DNA of 17,793 nucleotides from an uncultured Sphingomonadaceae bacterium (lineage in GTDB: Bacteria > Pseudomonadota > Alphaproteobacteria > Sphingomonadales > Sphingomonadaceae). The notes beneath the pieces were generated by a model. That model worked only from the letters and a program-made list of their open reading frames with translations, was not told the origin of the DNA and did not search any database. Below are positions 8,083-13,742 of the stretch, piece after piece (position 1 is the stretch's first letter; every line of letters starts with the position of its first letter). The stretch is taken from contig CALLWN010000310.1 in NCBI GenBank assembly GCA_938016505.1, positions 1 to 17,793 of the forward strand, given 5' to 3'. The position numbers and the translations under genes were made by a program.

Positions 8083-9118
8083 GGCGGGCGGCAGCCCAGC
8101 GGGCGGCGTCGGCAACGGCCGGGTCAGGGTCTTCGAGAAGCCGCTCGACGGCGGAAAGCAGGTCGGGCGCGCCACTGTTGCCGGCAGCGTAGAGGCAGTT
8201 GCGCACGAACCGGTCGCGCCCGGTGCGGCGGACCGACGTGCCGGCGAAGCGCGCCCGGAAGCTGGCCTCGTCGAGCGCGAGCAGCTCGGCGAGCCCGGGC
8301 GCAATGCTCCCGTCGCGCGGGGCAAGCGCCGGGTCGGCCGGAGCATGGGCAAAACGGTTCCACGGGCAGACGGCAAGGCAATCATCGCAGCCGTGGATCC
8401 GGTTGCCAAGAAGCGGCCGCAGCGCCTCATCGACCGGCCCGCGATGCTCGACGGTCAGGTAGGAGATGCAGCGCCGGGCATCGACGACGTGGGGTGCGAC
8501 GATTGCCCCGGTCGGGCAGGCCGTGATGCAGCGGGTGCAGCTGCCGCAGGCGCCAACGGCCCCCGCCTCGCCGCCGGGCGCGAGCGCGAGCGTCGTCAGG
8601 ATCGCGGCGAGGAACAGCCAGTTGCCGTGCTGGCGTGAGATGATGTTGCCGTGCTTGCCCTGCCAGCCGATCCCGGCCGCTTCGGCGAGCGGCCGCTCCA
8701 TGAGGGGCGCAGTGTCTACGAAGACCCGGGCATCGCCGCTTCCGGCCTCGGCCAGCAGCCAGCGCGCCAGCGCCTTGAGGCGCGGCTTGATCACATCATG
8801 ATAGTCGCGCCCAAGTGCGTAGACCGAGATTGTGCCATGATCCGGATGGCGCGCGTTGCGGAACGGATCGACGGGCGGCGTGTAGGGGAAGCCGAGCATG
8901 ATCGCGGTCTGCGCCTCGGCCCACATCGCCCGCGGCTGCCCGCGGCGCGGCCCCTCCATCCAGGCCATGGAGCCATGCATGCCGGCCTCGAGCCACGCCT
9001 TCAGGCGCGCGACCGTCGCGGGTGCAAGTTCGGCGGGCGCGATTCCCACGGCGACGAAGCCGAGCGCTTGGGCCTCTGCGCGCAGCCGGGCCTCGAGCGG
9101 CTCAGAAGTCGGGGTCAT
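8051..9118 (-). CDS. queG: epoxyqueuosine reductase (QueG)
   Basis: 355 residues. It makes the last step of queuosine synthesis, reducing epoxyqueuosine to queuosine in tRNA with cobalamin and two [4Fe-4S] clusters. Visible features are D135 in VFVDTAPLMER (proton donor region), GIGWQGKH (149-156), cluster cysteines CGSCTRCITACP (191, 194, 197, 201) with C217, and CDDCLAVCP (244, 247, 251). A C-terminal HEAT-like region contains RRTGRDRFVRN. The start is either ATG 9118 or ATG 9121, two adjacent codons. Both overlap the end of the upstream gene by 17-20 bases, implying co-transcription and coupling. The 3' end overlaps the convergent lipoprotein gene. Confidence 0.95.
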   Translation of the reverse strand: MTPTSEPLEARLRAEAQALGFVAVGIAPAELAPATVARLKAWLEAGMHGSMAWMEGPRRGQPRAMWAEAQTAIMLGFPYTPPVDPFRNARHPDHGTISVYALGRDYHDVIKPRLKALARWLLAEAGSGDARVFVDTAPLMERPLAEAAGIGWQGKHGNIISRQHGNWLFLAAILTTLALAPGGEAGAVGACGSCTRCITACPTGAIVAPHVVDARRCISYLTVEHRGPVDEALRPLLGNRIHGCDDCLAVCPWNRFAHAPADPALAPRDGSIAPGLAELLALDEASFRARFAGTSVRRTGRDRFVRNCLYAAGNSGAPDLLSAVERLLEDPDPAVADAARWAAARLRRLSRPAAA

Positions 9119-9767
9119 CATAGTGGGCGGGCGGGCGGATGCCCTCCATCCGCTCGCCGAGGATGACCCGCATGGCCGGGCGCGACTTGAGCGCCTGGTA
9201 CCATTGCTTGACCTGGGCGTGGCCGGCCCAGTCGACCCCGGCCAGATAATCGGCGACGGAAAGCTGGGCGGCAGCGTGGATGTCCGCCAGCCCGAAGGTG
9301 GGCCCGGCGAGCCAGCGGCTCTCCATGAGCAGCGACTCGGCATATTGGAGATGCGCCTCGCAGGCGCGGGCCGCCTCGCGGATGGCCCGGCCATCGGGCA
9401 TGTCGCGCACCACCACCCGCTTCCACATCCGCTCGCGCATGAGCGGGGCGGTCACTTCGGCGAAGAATTTCTCGCGGAACCACTGGGCAAGGCGGCGGGC
9501 CTCGGCCCGCTCGGCAGCGCCGGCGCCCAACAGCGGGGCCTTCTCGACCGTCTCGTCGAAATATTCGAGGATCGCGCCCGAATCCACGAGCACGAGGCTG
9601 CCATTCTCGAGCACCGGAGTCTGTGCCGCCGGGTTGAGGCGCGTCAGCGTCTCGCCGCGCTCCCAGGGGAAGCAGTCGACGAGCTCGAAGACCACGCCCT
9701 TCTCGAGAAGCCCGAACCTCACCGCGCGCGAGAAGGGGCAGAGCGTGAACTGGTGCAGACGCCACAT
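9102..9767 (-). CDS. fzlA: glutathione S-transferase-fold protein, probable FzlA (FtsZ-binding division protein)
   Basis: 221 residues. An N-terminal thioredoxin-like domain (LHQFTLCPFSRAVRFGLLEK) is followed by an all-alpha domain, as in GSTs. Three points suggest FzlA, the essential alphaproteobacterial FtsZ-curving protein, over a detoxifying GST: the CFPWERGE segment with W35, the RERMWKR segment (111-117), and the conserved acidic tail ending HYDDPDF. As I recall, the Caulobacter FzlA functional residues W38, E119, R124 and D227 would map to W35, E112, R117 and D220 here. An upstream neighbour of queG fits this too. ATG 9767 is chosen by homology; the open frame extends far upstream but is antisense to the acyl-CoA dehydrogenases. 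The symbol is a probable call. Confidence 0.72.
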   Translation of the reverse strand: MWRLHQFTLCPFSRAVRFGLLEKGVVFELVDCFPWERGETLTRLNPAAQTPVLENGSLVLVDSGAILEYFDETVEKAPLLGAGAAERAEARRLAQWFREKFFAEVTAPLMRERMWKRVVVRDMPDGRAIREAARACEAHLQYAESLLMESRWLAGPTFGLADIHAAAQLSVADYLAGVDWAGHAQVKQWYQALKSRPAMRVILGERMEGIRPPAHYDDPDF

Positions 9768-9863
9768 CGTGCCATGTCCATAGCGTGGCTGGGACAAACT
9801 GGAAGCTTGGCCGGCGCTGCAACCGCTGCTAGCCACCGGGCAGACCAGAGGGAGCAGCACATC

Positions 9864-11060
9864 ATGGATCTCGCCTTCACGCCCGAGGAACGCGCCTTCC
9901 GCGACGAGGTGCGGGCCTTCATCGCCGACAATTACCCCGCCGAACTGCGCGGCAAGCAGGATGAAGGCGAGGAACTCGGCAAGGAGGACATGCTCTCCTG
10001 GCACCGGATCCTCTACCGCAAGGGCTGGGTCGCCCCTGCCTGGCCGACAGAATATGGCGGCCCGGGCTGGAGCGCGACCCAGCGCTACATCTTCTCGGAA
10101 GAGCTTGCCCGGGCCGACACCATCCCCGTGCTGCCGTTCGGCATCAACATGGTGGGGCCGGTCATCTACACCTTCGGCACGCCGGCACAGAAGGAGCGTT
10201 TCCTGCCGCGGATCCTCTCGGGCGACGACTGGTGGTGCCAGGGCTATTCCGAGCCTGGCGCCGGCTCGGACCTTGCCAGCCTGCGCACCCGGGCCGAGCG
10301 GGTGGGTGACCATTATGTGGTCAATGGCCAGAAGACCTGGACGACGCTTGCCCAGCACGCCGACTGGGGCTTCTTCCTGGTGCGCACCGACCCGGCCGCC
10401 AAGCCGCAGGAGGGCATTTCCTTCCTCCTGATCGACATGACGTCGCCCGGCGTCACGGTGAGGCCCATCATCACGCTGGGCGGCGAGCATGAAGTGAACG
10501 AGGTGTGGCTCGAGAATGTGAAGGTGCCGGTCGAGAACCGCATCTTCGAGGAGAACAAGGGCTGGACCTGCGCCAAGTTCCTGCTCGCCCACGAGCGTAC
10601 GGGGATTGCCGGCGTTGCCCGCTCCAAGCGCGGGATCGAGCGGCTGAAGGGAATCGCCCGGGCCGAGCTCGACGACACTGGCCAGCCGCTTCTTGCGAAC
10701 CCCTTCTTCCGGCGCAAGGTGGCCGAGCTCGAGTGCGACCTGACGGCGCTCGAGTTCACCGAGCTCAGAACGCTGGCCGGCGAGGCGTCGGGGAAGGGAC
10801 CGGGACCGGAATCCTCGCTCCTGAAGGTGAAGGGCACCGAGATCCAGCAGCGCATCACCGAACTGGTGCTCGAAGCGGTCGGCCAGTATGGAGCGCCCTA
10901 TTTCCGCGCCTTCCCCGAGGGCTCGAACGAATCTCCGATCGGCCCGGCGCACGCCCATCGCGCCGCGCCCACCTATTTCAACATGCGCAAGACCTCGATC
11001 TACGGGGGGTCCAACGAAATCCAGCGCAACATCATCGCGAAGATGGTGCTCGGGCTCTGA
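9864..11060 (+). CDS. acyl-CoA dehydrogenase, large subunit (PimC-like)
   Basis: 398 residues, flavoprotein that oxidises an acyl-CoA to its 2-enoyl-CoA. Family signatures are WPTEYGGPGWS (60-70), GYSEPGAGSDLASL (127-140) at the FAD/substrate site, and YGGSNEIQRNII (380-391). The whole sequence resembles the large subunit of pimeloyl-CoA dehydrogenase. The usual catalytic Glu of the C-terminal YEGT motif is Gly here (YGGS), whereas E244 in LAHERTG lies where isovaleryl-CoA dehydrogenase keeps its base. The ATG at 9864 follows an AGAGGGAG ribosome-binding site. The open frame continues upstream, but that part is antisense to fzlA. The partner subunit follows 24 bases downstream. Substrate is unknown. 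Confidence 0.9.
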   Translation: MDLAFTPEERAFRDEVRAFIADNYPAELRGKQDEGEELGKEDMLSWHRILYRKGWVAPAWPTEYGGPGWSATQRYIFSEELARADTIPVLPFGINMVGPVIYTFGTPAQKERFLPRILSGDDWWCQGYSEPGAGSDLASLRTRAERVGDHYVVNGQKTWTTLAQHADWGFFLVRTDPAAKPQEGISFLLIDMTSPGVTVRPIITLGGEHEVNEVWLENVKVPVENRIFEENKGWTCAKFLLAHERTGIAGVARSKRGIERLKGIARAELDDTGQPLLANPFFRRKVAELECDLTALEFTELRTLAGEASGKGPGPESSLLKVKGTEIQQRITELVLEAVGQYGAPYFRAFPEGSNESPIGPAHAHRAAPTYFNMRKTSIYGGSNEIQRNIIAKMVLGL

Positions 11061-11084
11061 ACCCGGGCCCAAGGGGAGGACAGA

Positions 11085-12230
11085 ATGGACTTCAGCTTCA
11101 CCGAAACGCAGGGGATGCTGCGTGACAGCCTCGCGCGCTATCTGCGCGAGCGCTATGACTTCGACAGCCGGCAGAAGATGCTGGCGATGCCGGGCGGGCG
11201 CGATCCCGCCATCTGGAAGGCGTTTGCCGAAGAACTCGGGATCCTCGGCGCCGGCTTTCCGGAAGAACATGGCGGCCTTGGCGGCGGCCATGTCGACCAC
11301 ATGGTCATCATGGAGGAGCTGGGCCGGGCGATTGCCATCGAGCCCTATCTCGACACCTGCATCGTGGGCGGCGGTGCGCTGCTGGCAGCCGGAGGGGACC
11401 ATGCCGCAACGCTCATCCCGGGCATCATCGCCGGGGACGTGATCATCGCCTTCGCCTGGGCCGAGCCGAAGAGCCGCTACAACCCGGCGCGGATCGAAAC
11501 CCGCGCCACGGCCGATGGCGCGGGGTGGACGCTTTCGGGGCACAAGTCGGTGGTGATCGCTGCACCCTACGCCACGCATGTCCTGGTCACCGCGCGAACG
11601 GGCGGCGCATCGGGCGAGCGGGACGGCGTCTCCCTGTTCCTGGTCGAGGCAGGAACTGCGGGCATCACCCGCCGCGATTACCCCACGGTCGACGGCTGGA
11701 TGGCATCGGAACTGTTCTTCGAGCGCGCGAACGTCGGGCCGCATGCGCTGCTGGGCGCCGAGGGGCAGGCGATGGGGCTGGTCGACGAGCTGCTCGACCG
11801 CGCAACGGCGGCCACCTGCGCCGAAGCGGCGGGCACCATGCGCCGGCTTCATGAGCTGACGCTCGATTATGCGAAGCAGCGCCAGCAGTTCGGCCAGCCC
11901 ATCTCGAAGTTCCAGGTGATCCAGCACCGGCTGGTGGACATGCTGATGGAAGCCGAACAGGCGGTCTCGATGGCCTATCAGGCGACGCTCAGGCTCGATC
12001 TTCGCGCCGCCGAGCGGGCCCGGGCCGTCAGCCAGGCCAAGGCCAAGATCGCCAAGGGCGCGCGGTTCCTCGGCCAGTCGGCGATCCAGATCCACGGCGG
12101 CATCGGCATCACCAACGAGCTTGCCGCAGGCCATTATTTCAAGCGGCTGACCATGCTCGAGAGCCGCTACGGCGACCAGGACCACCATCTCGCCCGGCTC
12201 GAGGCCATGATGATGGCGGAAGCCGCCTGA
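11085..12230 (+). CDS. acyl-CoA dehydrogenase, small subunit (PimD-like)
   Basis: 381 residues. Acyl-CoA dehydrogenase fold with FPEEHGGLGGG (58-68), a middle beta domain, the FAD-contacting YAKQRQQFGQPI (262-273) and QIHGGIGITNE (335-345). It lacks the YEGT/YGGS active-site motif, ending instead in RLTMLESRYGDQDHH, so it looks like the non-catalytic or structural partner of an alpha2beta2 enzyme. Its resemblance is to the small subunit of pimeloyl-CoA dehydrogenase (dicarboxylic acid degradation), but related pairs act on steroid side chains and other acyl-CoAs. The ATG at 11085 has a strong AGGGGAGGA ribosome-binding site. The gene surely forms an operon with the preceding dehydrogenase. 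Confidence 0.9.
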   Translation: MDFSFTETQGMLRDSLARYLRERYDFDSRQKMLAMPGGRDPAIWKAFAEELGILGAGFPEEHGGLGGGHVDHMVIMEELGRAIAIEPYLDTCIVGGGALLAAGGDHAATLIPGIIAGDVIIAFAWAEPKSRYNPARIETRATADGAGWTLSGHKSVVIAAPYATHVLVTARTGGASGERDGVSLFLVEAGTAGITRRDYPTVDGWMASELFFERANVGPHALLGAEGQAMGLVDELLDRATAATCAEAAGTMRRLHELTLDYAKQRQQFGQPISKFQVIQHRLVDMLMEAEQAVSMAYQATLRLDLRAAERARAVSQAKAKIAKGARFLGQSAIQIHGGIGITNELAAGHYFKRLTMLESRYGDQDHHLARLEAMMMAEAA

Positions 12231-12266
12231 CCCGGGCTGGAGACCTGGCCCAGTCTCGATGCAAGA

Positions 12267-12295
12267 TTGACAAGCGAAGAGCCGCCGCATTATCT
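12267..12295 (+). promoter_or_regulatory. promoter, copy A (upstream of the 430-residue protein)
   Basis: A perfect TTGACA (12267-12272) is followed after 17 bases by TTATCT (12290-12295), or after 18 by TATCTT. The arrangement matches that at 15730-15757, where TTGACA is followed after 16 bases by TATTCT, and both are trailed by TCG. Conservation between the copies and the consensus -35 make this a confident promoter call, although no experiment supports it. Confidence 0.7.
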
Positions 12296-12449
12296 TCGGG
12301 GCACATCCAGAGAGCGGCCGTGGTGGCCGCCGCCAACCTGCCCCGCCCGGGCAAGGTGGCACCTTGATGTGGCCGAGAGGCAACCAAGCGGGCGCGCTCC
12401 ACTCCCCTGCGGCCGTCGGGTTCTCGAGCGATGGGCAGGAGGAGCGGTT
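12296..12449 (+). promoter_or_regulatory. conserved structured 5' leader, copy A
   Basis: Untranslated region between the promoter and the ATG at 12450. The stretch 12311-12395 aligns with 15772-15862 and is nearly invariant in its core. It holds a hairpin at 12332-12360: GCC-A-ACC-TGCCC pairs with GGGCA-A-GGT-GGC around a CGCCC loop. A 6+1+6 palindrome AAGGTG-G-CACCTT lies at 12353-12365. Downstream, GGCAACCAAGCGGGCGC (12379-12395) contains GGGCG, which could pair with the loop as a pseudoknot. Copy B has one base fewer before the hairpin loop, so a shared leader peptide is unlikely. I do not recognise it as a known riboswitch. It could be a cis-regulatory RNA or a repressor-binding region. 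Confidence 0.65.
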
Positions 12450-13742
12450 ATGCCAACGCGCAACAATCTCGATGACGGCCCCGAACCGGTCTTGCCGCCG
12501 GTTTTTCCCTGTCTGTATCTGTCTCCCGGGATCCTTGCGCCAGAGTGCGTCGCGCTCATGCCGCGTGACTTTCGCTCTCTCTATCCCATCGTGGGACGCA
12601 AACCCCTCCTGACGCTCCTCACGCGCGCGAGGGAGATCCCACTGGGTCCTCCCGCCTGGAACGAGCCGAGGGACAACGGCAGGATGCGCCCGCTTGAAAC
12701 AGCAGCCGCCGAGGTGGCACGCCGCCTCGGCAACCGGTCGTTCCTGCTCCTGCCCTACCCCGGCCCCGTGATCGACGTCTGTGCCGATGAGGATGGGACG
12801 GTAGACGTGAAGGTGCTTGACCCCGAGGTGGCGCTGGTTGGGGACCACTTCGTCGATTACGATCGTGCATCGTGCCTGGGGGATCCGCCCGGGGTCAGGC
12901 GACGCTGGAAACTCTCGGAACCGGTTTTGCAGCTCGATGTCATCGGCGATGGCCCCGCCAGTAGCGGCTACACCAGGACATATCGGTTGCCGGACAGTTG
13001 GTGGGTCGTGGATGGAGATTATGGAAACATTGGTCACCGCAAGGACTTCAGAGAAGCACTAGATGACGCGCACATGACTTTGCCGATGTCGCTCCCCTTT
13101 GAGGTCTGGACCAGCCCGGATCTCGCCGATCATGCGGACATCCGCGCGTGCCTCAAGATTCTCACATCAGAAACTGGCGAGGGAGTCTTCAACGGCGATC
13201 TGCTTTGCCTCAATGGCCAGGGCCTGCTGTTCAAGGCGTCGAAAGAATTTCGCAACAATTTTTCCCATCCGCTAACAGAGGGTCTTACTCTGGACCCGGA
13301 GTCCATTCTCGATCTTCCCTGCGGCCTGCGCGTCGTGATCGACGATCGTGCACCCTTTCGTTTCGAGCGGCAGCCGATGAGGCCGCCGGCCGGCCACTAT
13401 TGGCGGGAGATCCCTGAGCCCACGATCCCCCGGCCCTACCGGCCTGACTTGCCGCTTCGCATGAGCTTCGAGGCAATCGCAGCCCCGCGCACGATCGAGG
13501 ATGCCCTCGCCCACTGCCGCCTGCTCTACCTCGATCCGGACGGGACGCCATTCTGGAAGGGTGAATGGGCGCACGAGTTCCCCCTGTTCGACCAGCTTTC
13601 GGACAAGGATATCCAAGCCTGGCGCAACTGGCTGAAGACGGATGCGACCGTCGACCTGCTCGAACAGCTGATCGAGCGGTGCCGTTCGCTCGCGTTGCGT
13701 GCCATGTTCGATCCGGTGGCAGCGCCCGAACCGGAGCGTTGA
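12450..13742 (+). CDS. unknown two-domain protein, fused form
   Basis: 430 residues, family not recognised. There is no signal peptide, membrane segment or familiar catalytic motif. Domain 1 (about 12-265) has FPCLYLSPGILAPE, LGDPPGVRRRWKLSEPV, FREAL and NGDLLCLNGQGLLF. Domain 2 (about 289-430) has LPCGLRVVIDD, PAGHYWREIPEPTIPRPYR, ALAHCRLL, FWKGEWAHEFP and CRSLALRAMFD. The ORFs at 15914 and 16766 match domains 1 and 2 respectively; by hand count domain 2 is about half identical. The ATG at 12450 follows a near-perfect AGGAGGAG ribosome-binding site. The TGA overlaps the start of the nuclease-helicase gene (TGATG), so the products are probably made together. Bases about 12950-13310 are poorer in G+C than the neighbours, hinting at acquisition by transfer. 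Confidence 0.85.
   Translation: MPTRNNLDDGPEPVLPPVFPCLYLSPGILAPECVALMPRDFRSLYPIVGRKPLLTLLTRAREIPLGPPAWNEPRDNGRMRPLETAAAEVARRLGNRSFLLLPYPGPVIDVCADEDGTVDVKVLDPEVALVGDHFVDYDRASCLGDPPGVRRRWKLSEPVLQLDVIGDGPASSGYTRTYRLPDSWWVVDGDYGNIGHRKDFREALDDAHMTLPMSLPFEVWTSPDLADHADIRACLKILTSETGEGVFNGDLLCLNGQGLLFKASKEFRNNFSHPLTEGLTLDPESILDLPCGLRVVIDDRAPFRFERQPMRPPAGHYWREIPEPTIPRPYRPDLPLRMSFEAIAAPRTIEDALAHCRLLYLDPDGTPFWKGEWAHEFPLFDQLSDKDIQAWRNWLKTDATVDLLEQLIERCRSLALRAMFDPVAAPEPER

Noticed and set aside
8898..9863. In-frame upstream extension of the first acyl-CoA dehydrogenase
   Set aside because: The extension is antisense to queG and fzlA. The family N-terminus MDLAFTPEERAF and a strong ribosome-binding site place the start at 9864.
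12231..12266. Intrinsic terminator after the second acyl-CoA dehydrogenase
   Set aside because: Short G+C-rich complementary segments exist, but there is no clean stem followed by a T-run.
12339..12355. CCGCCCGGGCA in the leader resembles the CCGCCUGGGCA of the ZTP (pfl) riboswitch
   Set aside because: The other conserved ZTP elements upstream (such as the GUGACUGGCG segment) are absent, and the linked genes have no connection to purine or folate synthesis. Probably chance.
12320..12462. Leader as an integron attC site or recombination site
   Set aside because: No matching RYYYAAC/GTTRRRY boxes and no integrase or recombinase gene in the window.
9102..13037. A 1311-residue open frame on the minus strand
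   Set aside because: Only its last 221 codons encode a recognisable protein (the FzlA-like gene). The rest is antisense to two well-supported acyl-CoA dehydrogenases and arises from high G+C.
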